Positions 25,901 through 40,745 of a stretch of 64,000 bases of DNA are shown one piece after another. The notes under the pieces were generated by a model. That model did no database searches. It saw nothing but the letters and a program-made list of their open reading frames with translations, and was not told where the DNA came from. The position numbers and the translations under genes were made by a program. The stretch is from Cinclus cinclus (lineage: Eukaryota; Chordata; Aves; Passeriformes; Cinclidae), in the NCBI RefSeq assembly GCF_963662255.1, contig NC_085046.1, positions 100,333,324 to 100,397,323 of the forward strand. The letters are read 5' to 3'. The first letter of the stretch is position 1. Each line of letters opens with the position of its first letter.

Positions 25901-27528
25901 AAAGTGTTGCTCACATAAATAGGGCTTGGAGCAATCAGGAAAAAAAATGTTTTCTTGATGGGGTTGGACTTGAAATGCTTTGGCGAGCTCTTCTGCATCA
26001 GTGTGTTAGAACGTAGTCCTAAACCTAGGTCAAATACAATTGGAACTTGCATGCTTTGAGTTTTCTTCCAAATGGAAAGTTTGTATTAAAATTCCCTCCA
26101 AGTTCTTCCAGATATGCAAGTCTCAGTAATCACACAGGATGATAGAAAGTGCTGTGCCTTACACCTTTTGCATAAACAATGTGCAGCACATCTGTCAATG
26201 CTTACTCTTAACAAAGAGCAAAATAACTAAGAACAATTCTGTAGCACTCACAATGGGTGAAAAAGTATCCTTTAAATCTGTGGAAGGAGGAGAACTGTGA
26301 ATTTTGAATAGTAGACTTGATTTCCAAAGTCATTAACATCCCCCTTTTGTTTCATTTCAAATCTTGCATTTTTCCTTATATCTAGGTCTGGAAAATATAA
26401 ATATATGCCATATATACTGTGTTTACTACTGAATTTTGTCACACTACATTTCTTGAAGGGTTTGTTTAAAGCAATCAAGAAACTGGACTTCAGAGATGTT
26501 ACAGTCATCATCTAGACTAACACCAGAAAGATTTTCAATAGCATCAGTGAAAGGTGTAGTAAATGAAAAATATTTCCTGAAAAAACTGTAATCCTATTTT
26601 ATGTGTTTAGAAATAGGGAGACTAGAACACAGTATCTTTCAAAGTGATTAAGAGAATGAACTTGATTTTCAGCTGTGTTCAGATATCATTGAATGCAGAT
26701 TTTAAAACTGAAAGCAAGTTAAATACAGTTTTCACACTGAAGTAGTATAAAATGCTCAAAACCATGCTCTCCAGCCAGAGGCTGTCAAAAGCTTTACCAA
26801 ACTTTTTGAGGTGTAGAACAGTGAATGAAAGTAGCTCCTGAAGAAAATCAAGAGAAGTGTAGTTCAGAGTACATAAATTAGTCATTAATACCTGTATAAC
26901 TATGTATTTAAGTATATAGTCCTTCATTTTGAAAAAAGATAGCCAGCCTTCCAGCACAGAGGACACAGTCATAAGAACAGATAGCATATTATGTTCTTTT
27001 GTTCATGTATCACCTTACCTGCAGTCACTATGGTCAAAAAATAGCAAATAGCAAATTGTTTTTCATGGTGTCACACAAATTCTTTCTGGCGCACAAATTT
27101 AGAATGTTGAAATGCAAAAGGATGATTTTTAACTCATCCTTTAGAGCCAACAGAGTTTGACCTCTTCATGGGATTGCATCCATGTGGTTTGTCGGTGATG
27201 CTAGCAGGTTCCAGGAAATTCCTGCTTTTTCTAGGCCCCCCCAAATTTGTCTGTGAATAATGTAATGTTTCATGAGGAAAGTTGTGTTCTTACCTTCACT
27301 GTAGACATGTCAAAAGACTCAAATTACAGCCAGAATAGTCTCCATTGTAGAGTCTAGCAAATTACCATCATTTTTAAAAATACAGTCCTTAATTTAGATG
27401 CCAAACTGGATTTAAATCCTAAAAGTCTTGCATACACCTGGAGGGTGTGGTGGTCTAGTGGTAATTAAACACAGCTGCAGTGTGAAACTTGTGGAATTAC
27501 AAAAACATACTGGTGAAAGTCCTATAAG

Positions 27529-27684
27529 CACCATCCCTGGAAGAGCTTAAAAAAACATATGGATATGGCACTTGAGGCGTGGTTTAGTGGTGAACATGAT
27601 GGTAGTGTTGATGATTGGACTTGGCAGTCTTAGAGATCTTTTCTAACTTTATTGATTCTATGAATGTGTGATTCTACGATATCC
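27529..27684 (+). mobile_element. CR1 LINE 3' end
   Basis: The segment has CATCCCTGGAAGAGCTTAAA, then GGTTTAGTGGTGAACATGAT, GATTGGACTTGGCAGTCTTAG and AGATCTTTTCTAAC. It ends in GATTCTATGAATGTGTGATTC, which is the degenerate octamer tail typical of CR1. It is a short, 5'-truncated copy in the same orientation as PIEZO2. Confidence 0.88.
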
Positions 27685-28745
27685 CTGACAAACATGGCAA
27701 GAATAAAAAATAATTTGAGCTGATGCTGTTGTGCTGGCAACAATTCCAGCTTCATAAAAGTTATTGGTCTCCCAGTTCTCATTATTTCAGAGATGGATAT
27801 TTACATAGTAATCCTTATTCTTGACTATCTGATGTTTTATGTTTGACTAAGAATAAAGTACAAGAATGGCAGAAACTCTAACAATCAGTGCTGTGTGAAG
27901 GGGACAAGAGATGCCTTTTGCACTGCTATCAGATTGTGCTCAGTTGCTCTCTGATTATATAAAAACACATGCACATTTTCATCTTGAGAGACATAATTCA
28001 TTAGAGCAGGAACTTTTAGTGATTATTAAGTTTTAGTACTACACAGCAACCTGTGCAATTTCAGGAGTCAGGCTGATTGAATTACCCAATTAGACAGTCT
28101 TGCTAAGTGGGGGAAGACGACATTTCAGCACCATTTTTTTCAATAACAAAATTCCATGAAATTATCCAAGGTTTAGAAAGCTGTAAGTACCAATGAGGGA
28201 GGAAAATGTGCTCTAGTGGTCAATAGCACAGAAGCTCAACTTCTTTGACTCTAGGTAGAGGGCTTCCAAAAATATGCACAGACCGGACAAGATTAAAGTG
28301 GACGTAATACTCGGAAATATAACAGAAAATAATGTGTTATACCCAGTGCATGGATTGGTCACACAATAAATAATTGCTTTCTGCAGAATGGAGATAGTGA
28401 TAAAGAGTGATTTGTTGAACTTGCACTTCTTGGTTAGATGCTCCGGAAATACGCAGGAGGAGCGGATACATGACAGCAGAAGGGATGGTCAGATGATGGA
28501 CATGAATGTTCAGAGTCTATAGTGGGCTTCCTTTTCTGAAGTCCCTGAGTCTGCTACTCATGCAGTTGTTGCCTCATCAAAATTTTGAGGGATGGAATAA
28601 ATAATTTTTAGCCACTGCACTGAATTAAATAAGATCTCCAATTTCCAGTAGTACTTGTAAGTACCATTAAAATTTTAATCCAGATTTTAAATGAGAACTT
28701 CTGGGGATTGGCAGAGATCAGGTTTGTCTTGCTGACATGTAGATG

Positions 28746-28780
28746 TGAGCCATGGTTCTGTGAGCCGTGGTTCTGTGAGT
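28746..28780. repeat. 15-bp tandem duplication
   Basis: GAGCCATGGTTCTGT and GAGCCGTGGTTCTGT are adjacent, followed by a partial third unit (GAGTCAT). Confidence 0.93.
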
Positions 28781-31700
28781 CATAATGCCCAGTGTAGCAG
28801 TTCTACAGCCATGCTGGACTGGACCCCTCTTCTGCGACTGTACTCTCATCATATCATAATTTTATGAAGGCTTCTAACCAAAATAAATTTCAGCTCATGA
28901 AACTGCATTGACTTGAGAATGAAATACCGCCTGTTCTCATTACAACCCTATTCTCTCAACAGCCTTTCCACAAGTTATATTACACAACACCTATGATACA
29001 TGAATTTTGAGATTCTTTTTTATGACTTTTCATATCCCCACTGACACATTGTCAGAATTCTCTCATATATATGATAAAAAGGAAAATCCTGAGCAAGGAA
29101 GTTCACAGAATCCATATCCACATAAAACAAAGGCTGGAATGCTGATAGAGTTCCATGAACATCTGGAAAAAGTCAAAGATGCGTTTCCATATCTATTCTA
29201 TGTCTTCCTGGATAACAATAAGAAAATTATACCACATTTCCCTTCATAGCTCACAGTTCCTGTTATTTTTTATTTTTTAAATTTTTTTTTAGCTATAATA
29301 AAGAGTGAAAGGTTCTATAACAGCAGCTGCAGGAAATGACAATAAATATTGTGTTTTGTTGGTGGCTGGTGTATTAAGTCAGAAGGCAAAAATCAGCTTC
29401 TGTGTTTTCCTATGTGATTTCTCAGAGAAAAGCAGAAGATTTTACATTTTAGGTAGTGGCAGCACTTGATTTCAGAGATTTCTCAAACTATGGTTGAAAT
29501 AACAGGGTTTTTCTATTTTGGAAGTACTGAGTGCCAGCAATGTAAAATTCATTTATTTTAGTCTTTTTTGCAAGAATTAAATTTTTTGTACAGTAATACA
29601 TATATTGTAAACACCATTACATATTTATACTTTACTAGTATATTAATTCAAGTAAAGAATATTTAATTTTAAATAAACATTTCATTAGCAGGGATTGCTA
29701 TGTCCTGGATGTCATGGAAGTGATGCTGTATATATCATTGTTGCTGCCACAGCAAAACACTGCACTGGGTTAGGGAGAGACAACTGCTTACAGGGTAGTT
29801 CCATGCTTCCTAAATAAGTTTAATTTTTTCCTTTTTCCCCCCATCTCTAAATATTTTACTGTGTAACACTAGTTCTCTTGTACATGAGCAGGTAGAAGGT
29901 GCATTGTTAGGATGTTCTGTGGAGCAGGATGTGAGCCTTAGCTGAGTGGCTGCCCGTGTGGTGCAAGGAACATTTACCAAAAGCGAGCACAAAACCTTGC
30001 TTTCAGTTTTTACTTGAGAAAAGGTGTAAGACCTAGTTCTGAGAATAAAGAAGGGTTAAATATGTGGCTTAGATGACATCATGCTAGTTCTCCTAGGATT
30101 TTTTCAATAGGATTTTGATATTTAAAATAAAATACAAACCTACCAGATTATGGAAAATGGGATAAATGTTTCTCACTTGCTCTGCTTCTGTCTCTGTCTT
30201 CTGCATGTTACACAGTGGCTGCATTTATCTAAAGCTTTCACTGTTGTGTTCTCTTTTCTGAGTTAGGATCACTGCCAAAGTGATCTCATGTTTATAGAGG
30301 GTTTTGTTTTGTTTTGTTTATGTTACTGTTTGTGGTACAAATAGCTACTTTCACCTTGGAGTTGTACCTTTTTTTGTCTGTGTTTGATTCTGAGGTAGTA
30401 TCCTCTATATTTGGGTCAATGACCACAATATTTGGCTGCTGTAATTTTCTATTAATATTAATAAAACCACCTATCCCCCTAGCATATGGGATGCAGAAGA
30501 CACTGCTCAGAAAGCTGTTATAAATCTCAAAAAGGTTTATGAGCTGAAAAAATTGAGTTTGGAGAGGGGAATGTAGACTCTGCAATTTCCAAATGCTGAT
30601 GCTAAATCCATTCAGATGTAAATCAAACCTATCAGGAGCATTCTGCTTTTTAGATACTTTATCCTAACTTGTTTGCTCATTATTCCTTCCTCAGCTGGAG
30701 GTTGTATATGAAACTTGTTTAAATGAAATAAATAATGTAATCCTATGACGAAGATTAGTATATTTTGGAACTCAGAAATGGAAAAAAAGTTAGGTAATGT
30801 TTCAGCATAAATAACAATGTGAGTAGGGGGTTTTTTGAGTTTGAAATTCTTAGTCCAGGATGTGGATAGTTAGGTCATAATCTCTCTGGATATTTCCCAG
30901 TGTTTGGCTAGGCTTTGAATGACCTCTCTAACTGGAAATCTTATGCTTCTTTGTGTAGCACAGAGTCAAATAATCTTGGCTTTGAAATGAGCAGTGTTGC
31001 CATATGTTTATGTATGTTCACTTATATTTCATATGTTTTGATGTGTTCACATACATGTCACCTGCACATTTGTTTTAATCGATGTGACAATATCCCACCT
31101 GATGCCTCTGTTTTAAACTTCATTACATTTCTTGCACACTGAAAGTACCTTATGTTAGAAGAATTTTTGTGGCTCCATCTACCCTTTGCTATTTTGGGAG
31201 ACTTCTGTGACTGGTTTGTCTCTGCTGTTGCTCTGTCTTGGGAATTTAATGTTGCTTTTCTGCTAAATCATTGGCACTCAGTCAAGATATACTCATTTGT
31301 AATTCTGGTCCTTGGGGTTTATGACAATTCAACTTCCTTGCTATCAGGCCTTTGTTGATATCTACAGTATCTGTATGGAAGTTCTAAAACACTGTAGCCT
31401 CTGTGGAATAATGAAGATGAGCTTGAAATCTCTCATCAAATAATTTGCTAAAATCATTATTAGGAGGTATCTTTTCACACAGTGATAGCTAAACTCTGTT
31501 TAAATGCCAAAGTCTAATATCATCTTACACAAATGACATAAAGAAGGACCAGGATCAGGTCTTATGTCATTATGCTAGTCCGTAAGAAGTTACACTGGAT
31601 TTTGTCAGCAAATGTCATCATGGCTATGCAGATACATCCCAGTGATGGAAGAACACATTCAATTCAAGATTAATGTGCTTTGACCATGGAGAGTTAAAAC

Positions 31701-34700
31701 TCCTTGGTGCACAAGAGATTGAGCAGTTGCTGGGATAAAAAGGTTTTCAAGTTTCCTTGCATAGACAGTTTTTTATATTGTGGTACACCAGCCACCTACA
31801 CTTGAGCACACCCTGCCTGCCAGCCCTTGATAGGAAACTGTTCTGCATGTGAGTGTTTATTTCTTACTAAGACAAATTTAATGAGCCAGTGATCTACTTT
31901 CTAACTTGTTTTCTTACTTTGGTGCTTCTATTGGTCCCTGCAGGTGCAGATTTCATAGAACTATCTCAGGGGCTTTCTTGGAGACTTCCTCTTCAGTTTA
32001 TCATGTCCTGATTCTCTTGCTCAATGGTTGTTTTCCAGTAGGTGCAGTATTTCACCAGTGCAAAAGTCTAATAGGAAGTAAGATTCCAAAAGGCTTATGG
32101 TGGTACATAAAAAAATCAAACAGTAGGGTACCAATTATGTAATTTAATGACTTGAATAAACATTGTAAAATTTTATTTTAAATGTGTCTATCTGCAGATG
32201 TCCTCAGCTGTGGATCTAATATGCTTCTGATGTAGATTCTGATTGTTCTTAAATGGGAGCTTCCTCTTTCACCAGAGTAATTTTCCAGTTCCTCAGTAAA
32301 GGCAGTGAATTGGCCTTTCTCAGGCTTTTATTGAGCATGAACCTTGACAGAGGATTGTTTTCCACATCCGTGTTCATTAACTGTAGGCAGTGCAGTGACA
32401 GATGCAAGAAGATATACAGAGTACATCAGGATCTGTTTCTTTTCTATCTGTAAAATCACTTCCTTTTGTGTAATCTTGTACCATTATCTCTACTTGTCAT
32501 TTAATGCAATTTTCTAGACTGGCCAGTTTCTTTATTTGTGTGCCAAAGATAAGGTAACCTCCATGGAGGTGGCATTCATTAGCTGTGTCTACATTCAGTT
32601 AGCCCAACATATATTCACATGCTGTATTTGGGTTTCTTCTGAAGTGCATTTCCTCCTACAGTGATGAATGTGTGCAGTGTACAACCTCCCTCATCCTTTG
32701 GCTTGTTGCAGTAATGGGATGCCTTATTTTTCTCCCTTTGCATTTCTATCTATGATTCCTGGTTCCTGCTTCCTGAGATCAGCAGGAGGCCTCCCTACAT
32801 GAACACAGAAATACAAATGCTATTGCTAGCTTGCTTGTCACATAAACATCTGACCTGAGTATTTTTGTGGCCCCTTTCTGTAGACACTGAAAGAATCTCT
32901 TGAAAATGAAGTAAATAAAGAGATGTTTAGTCTCATAATCTTATAGTCCTGATACGGCTGCTTGGCAAGTCCACTCTTCTCCCAGTGGCTCACTCCAAAG
33001 GCTCTCAGGACATTTCCAATGTTTTAGGTGTAGACAGAGGTTCTAAATGTCAGTTTTCAAGGCATTTGAAAACAGCAGTTAAATTTCCCTTCTTCAGTGA
33101 CTTTCAGTACTAATGGGGAAATTTCATGGAGACAGGAAGAGATGTCCTGTGCAGTAAATCAAGAAGTCATTATTTGTTCATTTTCTCACTTTTCTCAAGA
33201 TTTGAGCTCCTGCAGGAACTTCTCCAGGACACAGCCATCATCCACAGCCATTCTGTTAGGCCAGCTTCAAAGAGGAAAGAATAAGAGAGAAGATTTGAGA
33301 AATGTGTGTGTTTGTTGGGCCTGATACAAGAGGAAATGGACACTGTCTCTGTCCCTTATGAGCTACCTAAAGAGAAATTTCCTCCCATCTGGGGAAGGAT
33401 AAGAAGCTGCAGAAGAATGCAACTGAGAGTCATGATTCAATGCTGTGCCTCAGCTCAGTATAGCCTAGAGCTTCCTTTTCTCTTAGTCCTTCCTTAAATA
33501 CTGAATTTTAGCATTTCCTTCAGCTTTTGTATCCTGTCTGGATTGCATTTTTCAAGGCAATCACTGTGTACTTCTGTGTTTTACACAGCCCTCAGCTCAG
33601 CTGGATCCCACCATTTCCTGGCCCATAGACAGTGCTGGTGCCAGCAAATCCCCCAGGAAAAAATATTTTCCTTGAATTTAGAAAGAAAATGGAGAAAATT
33701 GAATTCTTGGCGTAGGAATGCACAAAATGTAAGATATCTTAAGAGCAATTGTTCAGATCTCTGATGAGCTTGTTCATAAATCAAAGTGTGGAATTTGTTT
33801 CTTGGCTTCCCTTTGACATGTGAGATGGCAGCACATTAAATGACTCTTTATTTTCCTCTTTATACTTTTAATTTTTCATTGTCTCCTGTGAAAATCAGTA
33901 TTTGTATTGGTTTAATGCATACTTTCCAGCATGTAATAGGAAGTTACATGAAGCTCTCAAAACAAAAAGATAATTCTGCTCACAGCTCCCACATCACTCC
34001 ATGGAAACTGCTAAGAGCAGCTGTGCAAGAGATAAAGCCTGAATTATTTAAAAGGATTTTAAAAAAACCCTAATCTCCAGTGTCAACCCGTCTCTGCTTC
34101 ACTGTCAAAAGAGAGCCAGTAGGAGGTCAGGCTGTCTAGCATCTCTCAGTCCATAGTTCATGTGCGAAAACCTATCAACACAAAGTCGCTAGTTTGTGCC
34201 AGGTTTTTCTGTATGGAGTATGGGCTATTATTTCTGACACAGTGTACGTATTTGTTTCTTCACTGTGGTATAGAAAAGAAGCCATTAGTTATTCCTGGTC
34301 GAGGTTTGACCCTCTCAGAGGAATCACTTGAGCTGGCTTGTGGCATTAACTGGCTGCTCCCACCCTCGCCCTTTGACTTTTGGTGTCTTTAGGCACCCGG
34401 ACAAGCCCTGCTGGACACTCTGCCTTTGGGACTGGTGCCGTGATGCAGAGGAGCTGGATTCAGTAGGGTCACATTGGGAGTTAAGATACAACTTGTCCCA
34501 CTGTTTTTGGCATGACTCACATTAAGTAATTAGAACCTCATGCCAAACTTTCGCTATTCACATGCTGAAATGGAGTAGTAATTTGTTTTATATGTATTAA
34601 CTGTAATTGCTTACTAGGTTTGACAAATGTATTACTAATTCAACAATTGCTGTGTTATAAGGCACTGATGGGAAAAGCTCTACTCAAAGTCTATAATCTC

Positions 34701-34855
34701 TCTTGTGAACTGATCTTTAGTTCTGTACATAATTTTGACTGAAGTAGTATTTATTTAAAGCTGGAAATTGCTTCAAAATCTCAAGTAATGTGAAACTAAT
34801 GCCCAATGAGAAAATAAGTCAGATTAATAAGATTAATAACTTCTAAGATTGGTTG

Positions 34856-34892
34856 TTTTTTTTTTTTTTGTTTTTTTTTTTTTTTTTTTTTT
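34856..34892 (+). repeat. Poly(T) tract, T14-G-T22
   Basis: Two T runs separated by one G on the sense strand, with no recognisable retroelement beside them. Confidence 0.97.
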
Positions 34893-36695
34893 GTTCATAA
34901 GCAACTTTTAAAAGGGACTTGTTTGTTTGTCTTCTGTTTGGGTTTTTTTCCCTTTACACTAAAGCGTGCCCAGTTTTTACCACTTGAAAGAGAATTAAAG
35001 TTCTTGAGCAGTTTGAATACAGCTCTTCTTCCACAACTGGAATGAATACTTCGTGCTGCGGCTGACCTAGTGCAGGGGCTTTGACATTGTAATCTTTGTT
35101 CTTGCAAAGAGGTGGAGAATTGGGTTGATATTTATATTTATAAAATAAGTATCTCCTCTCTCTCTCTATCTCCACATCCAACCTCAGTGGTGTGAGGGAT
35201 TTCCTTTTACATTTGTGGACTATTATTGGGATTCCCATGTGTTTTTACTCTGAAAAGCTGGCCTTGCTTTCCTCAGAAATGTTGACCTTTTGGAGTTCTT
35301 GATGTGAATAGTTTTTCAAGTCAGGGTCATGTAGAGCCCACATTTGCCCTCCTGCTCTAGAGGTGAAATAGGGTGGGCTGAGGAGCACAGGAAGAGGAAA
35401 AGAGGGAGAGCAGTTCACTGTTCTGTGGATTGAAGATGTGGCCAGTAACACGTAATTATTTTTCTCTAAAGGGCAAGTAAGAGTAGCTGTAAAGACTTAA
35501 CTAGTCTTTCAAATTCTAGAAGATATAAGGTTGAATTTGAATAAATTTTAAATAGCGAATAGGTTTCCCCCTTGTAAAAATCCCAAATGTTTGGATCATA
35601 AAATGGTTGTGTTAGTCTGGGCAGTGACATTTGCTGCCTGCTTTAGGTGCCTTTACTGGTGTACACAGTTGATAGTAAAAATAGCATTTAATAAAATTTT
35701 ACAGCAGTCAGAGAATGTTTCACAGAGACCTCCAAAATCTGTTAAATAATATTTGCTTTTTCTCACAGCTTTTCTAGACTGACCAGTAGCTTGGAAGCTT
35801 TGCTATGTTGAATATTTGCCAAGCCATCCATTGACCCTTTTGTTGTTTGTTGCTGTTTTGTTAAGAATGAATGCCATTGCTATAAAATTGATGCTCAAGA
35901 AACCAAAACCTATGCAGATTTTGCAAAGTTGGTCCTTGTGAGGTTACTGGTGTCTGAATCTTCTGAAGAGATCACATGTCCCAGAACTGCTTTGTTTCTT
36001 TACTTTAAATTTTCTGTTTGTCCTGGTGATACAGTTTTAATCACCAGACCTCTACAGATGTGCCAGTGGGTGCATATCTAGCTATGGATAGATATGCCTG
36101 ATGTTGGAGCTTTTCAGGTTTTCTCTGAGATGGAGTGAGGTGTGAGATCTTGGCTGTATTTCAGTACCATCTTGCTTGGCAGCCTGATTTCAGTGATCCA
36201 CTATTATGAGGTAAACCTCTGCAAGCACCAACAACTGCAGCATCCTTTTGAAGTGAGTCTCTCTTGCATCTCCATGTGCTTTGTTAATAGTACATGGAGC
36301 CCTCTGCCTCCTTTTCCTCTGGAGCTCTCTTCACCCATAAGCAGAACCAGTTAGGCATCATTTTGTCCTTCTGTCCTGTGCAGATATGGTGATGATGTCA
36401 AAAGTGTAAAAACTTGAGGAAATCCATAATGGAAATATAATTCTTAAAGATGGATGAAATATTACTGGGACTCCTGTTGAAGTCTTACTACTTTGCATTC
36501 AATGATTGTACAAAACAAATTCACTGAAGTGTTGTATAGAATTTATTAGTATTATTTCCATCACTAAATTTCCTTTCCGGATTAGTAGCTAGATAGGGTG
36601 GTAAGAAGGTTTTAGACTGTGATTTTTTTTTTTCCTCACGCAAAATGTCTTCAAATAAATAATTCCAGATAAAAAGTGAATTACTGAAGTTTAGA

Positions 36696-36715
36696 TTAGT
36701 TTAGATCTAAACTAA
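36696..36715. repeat. Perfect 20-bp palindrome
   Basis: TTAGTTTAGATCTAAACTAA equals its own reverse complement. It is flanked by further TTTAGATT copies (the surrounding 40 bases repeat the TTTAGAT word), so it may have arisen by local duplication and inversion. Confidence 0.95.
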
Positions 36716-38270
36716 GTTTAGATTTAATGCAAATGTTTACTTTCACATCTCTTTTCAATATAAGTCAATGTTTTTATATATGATTTGTTCTTTGTTAGAA
36801 ACCTCTCTCTTTTATACTTTCCAGCTCATTTTCCTATCAAATATACTTTTTCTCTCCTTTGTGTCTTTGCTTTAATTTCAGAATGTAACAGGTTCAGTGT
36901 CCCCCAACTCTGCGACTAGCTCATGTTTGCAACTGCATAAAAATACTTCATGCAATTTAGCTGGGAAAAACAAGAAATATTAATAGCTTTTATGCTTTGT
37001 GGAAAATGTTGCCAAGATGCCAAGATTTGTATATTCAGGGTATTAGTTTTCAAAAACTGATGCAGAGAAAAGTTTTGGGTGAGACAGTTTAGTAAGTGGG
37101 CCAATATCCTTTAGAAAAGTTCTCTTGAACTGTTGCTTTTTTGTTGTGTATTATTTTGAGCAGAACAAGAATGTTTCCAATAAGTTTTTTTAATCCTTGG
37201 AGATGCTTTATAAACTGCTTATTCTCTAATATCACACCCGTGTTCCATCACTTGATACACTAATCCCACTGTGGGACCTTCCAGTTCTTCAGACCTGCTT
37301 GGGTTGGAAAAACTTGCCAACTGGTGGCAGCTTTGAAGTGTTGCTGTTGTTGGCCATGCATCTTTGAAAAGAAGCGAACAATAAAGTGTTTGTTCTTTTT
37401 CTATTAGGCCTGATGTAATGTCACCTCTAATGAAGCAGCACGTGAATAAATAAAACACATGATTTAAGAATGCATTTGAGAGTCACACATCTAAACAGCC
37501 CACTATTTCTGTAAAATGAGAATCCCTGATGAGTAGAAAATTACTAATGCTCATCATTCTCTTCAGTATTCACTCAAAAGGTATGACTCTCTTAATACCC
37601 TAATGAAACACTCAAACACATTCCAGTGAGGACAAAATAGCCACATTTGAAGTAAGTGTGAGAATACTCTTATCATCTATTAGCATGTGAGAATGGCAAA
37701 GGTTTCAATGCTTTTATTGATTTTTTTTTTGGCTTAGACTTAACCAAGTGAACTAAATGGGGAGAAATTACTCTTAATACTCCTAATTAAGCCTGTAGCT
37801 GTAGAAAGAGCAAACTGTTTGTAAACTGTTTAAAGCATGGAGTGCTTTTAAAAATGGAAATTATTAGGCAACTCAGTGATTTCTTTAATTTGTTGATCGT
37901 GCTCATGATATTTGTGGCATACTAATTAAATGTTGGGAAATGCTCTCCTAGTACACTGAATCTAATCCTGCAGTCTGTTATAGATGAAACTAAAAACAAT
38001 CACATAATGCTGGATCCCTATGAAACCTGGCTGGGTACTTTTAGTGGCTTCACTGTTGCTGTTCCTCAGGTCATGATCAAAGCACAGATCAGTAATACTC
38101 ACCTGTGGCTCTTGTTCCCAGCCAGTGGTAGTGAAATCCAGATGTTCCAGGCGTGCAGGGGAGCAGATTGCAGGTGGCAAAGTGTGTGACTCGTGTTTCT
38201 CCTGGCTTGGCAGGGGGTGCTGAAAGCTGTGCGCTTGTGTGTTGGAAAGGAGAGGTGTGGGTGGGTAGGG

Positions 38271-38294
38271 AACTCAAACTCACCAGTTTGAGTT
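38271..38294. repeat. Perfect 10-bp inverted repeat with 4-nt loop
   Basis: AACTCAAACT, spacer CACC, then AGTTTGAGTT. This is a compact hairpin in the large intron. Confidence 0.95.
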
Positions 38295-39050
38295 GCCCAA
38301 ACCCCTCCTCACCACCCCCTTGTCTGTATGGACTCCTCTCTCAGTGAGTGGCAGCAGCATTTTAAAAACACTGATGTGTAGAAGCAAAGAATCGGGCTCA
38401 GTCTGTGACTTCATTGTCTTCTGTTTTCTCCAGTTCTTTCGCCAGTTCTGCTTTTGCTGAGCAGTCAGCTCACAGTCAGCTCTCTCTTGAATGAGAGGAA
38501 TGGGAGCTGGAAAGCAGAATAGCATTGCTCTTTCTGATCTCAAAGACTAGAGCTTTGTGAAAATTTGAGTGAAATCACAAAATTGTAAGCTCTGCCAAAG
38601 AGAAAGAAAATAAAACCAAAAAACCCCCTTTGTTAAGTTTATACTTGTCAGCTGAACTAGATAAGGCATCTTCATATTTTCAAGGGAGGAAGTGTAACAT
38701 CTGTTGCTGTCATTGCCCAATCCTGATTGATTGTGTTTGTGTGCCTGCTTCATGCCCAGAGGAGCACGTCCTTCTGCATCCAGATTTCTTCTCTGAAAGG
38801 ATCTCTGGGAGTGAGCCAACTTCCATGCCCTGAATGCCTTGCTGCTTGATGCAGTCACTGCTGCCTTCTCTTAATGGCACGAAGACAGAAGGAGGGTTTG
38901 AAAGTGCTGCTTTCTGCTTCCCTGGAAGGTGTATGCTAAGTTTTTACACATCTCAAGCCTATTTTCTGAAGTTTATTCTGGAAATCATCCTTCACACAGC
39001 ACTTCAGATCTTTGTGTCATTTTAGTCACCGAAACAATTTTTTGGGTGGG

Positions 39051-39074
39051 TTTTGTTTTGTTTTGTTTTGTTTT
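39051..39074 (+). repeat. (TTTTG)n pentanucleotide repeat
   Basis: Four TTTTG units and a final TTTT. A similar shorter run is at 30301-30317. Confidence 0.95.
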
Positions 39075-40745
39075 CTGAAAGCTGAGAATGTGGGCAGGAC
39101 CTTATGCCTAACAGCAAATTGCTGTCTTCATCTTACTATGCAAACATTTCTTTAATCTCTGAGGGCAATAATGTGAATGAAATGGTTGTTTAGTAACTAG
39201 GCGGGGGGGGAAAGTTAACCAGAAAGCAATTTCATAGAAAAAGCATGGTTTACATGCTGTGGAGTATGTTAATGAGTCAAAGATGCCACCACTAGAATGC
39301 TGGGATTTGTTGTCATAATGTCCCTCCTGTTTGTGTGCAAGATTTCCTAGTTTCCTATTCTTATTTAGGTAATCCATAATTTCTTGTATATGGATGTACT
39401 ACTGCAGACACACTTGTTTATTTCCCCCTTCCCCTGTGTCTATGCTGAAATGTCCACAAATAATTGTGTGCCCACTTCCCCTCCTTCAGATGAGGCAAAA
39501 AGAGAAAATGAGACAATGAAAAGCGAATTCCTTGTGCTGGTATGCTTCACACATGAAATGCTGCAGGAAACTAGGTCGATGTTATTATCCATAACAGTAT
39601 ATTATGTTACAATAAAAGTAAGCAGAGGGTAGCTCTAGAGGTTGGAAGGATGCCTGTCACTTACACTCTGAAGTTAAGACCTTGCCTCTAAGATACTCCT
39701 TAGCAGACAGAGCAGTGTTGCTTGGGATAGGAGACGAGAGAATTTTTCTGCCAATAAAAATGGAGAAAAATCTTATTTTCTTCAGGCTTATGAAAAATAA
39801 AACTTAATACAAGTTCTACTTTGAAAACAAAAGCAAAGCCAGTCTTCTATATTTGAAAAAGGGCTCATTGAATTATTATTTCTCCTTTTCAGAAGGTCTG
39901 GAGTGAACTTTGATTCTCTTACACTCTGTGACTTTCTGGCTTAAGGCTGGCAATCCCCCATGGCAGCAGCAGGAAAAGTAGCCTTCCTTCAAGGCTGCTC
40001 CCCAGAGCCCTGACACTCTTTCCTGCTGTAGAGAAGAATAAGAGATTGACCATATCTAAGGACCATCTGACTTGTTACCCTTTATTCCCTTAGTGGGACT
40101 CAGGGCTGGTAACCTGCAATGTTCTGCTCTGCACGTTGTTTCCTTTTTTTCATCCGTTTTTGAAGTGGTCTACGGTGATGGGGAAAGGGAGCGTGGTTCT
40201 TTTTCAAAAAGAAAAGATGGCAGAACGAATTCAAATCTGACGTATCCTTGGAAATTTGGGTTAAAACCCACTAACCAACCATTACAGCAAACAAATAGAT
40301 AAATAAAATATTAAACAAAAGCAAAAAAGCCCTTTCCATTAGCTAACTGTCTCGGGTTTCATCTAGAGTACATTCCCCAAGGATATTCTAGTGCTTTGGG
40401 TTTTGCTGTTTTGCTGCCTCATTGAGAAAATAAATTTGAAATTAAATGAGGTTAAAATAAGAGTGGTTTTAAGCCTGTGTGTGTTGCAGGGGAAGATGGC
40501 CTGTAAGTTGTTTCTGATATATCTAAGCAGATAAAAGAAGTCATCCTTGTGAAAAAGCTAATTAAAAATATATATGTGAAGCAATTCAGCCAATTTAAAT
40601 TTGTTTTTTTACCTGTGTATCTTTAAACAAATCTGTCATGGGAGAAAAAAATGCAGAAAGTACTTTCCCACACTATTTCTCCAAGTAATTTTTTTTTTTT
40701 TTCACACATCTCTTAACTTGCTGTCATCTGCATGTAGAGAAACCG

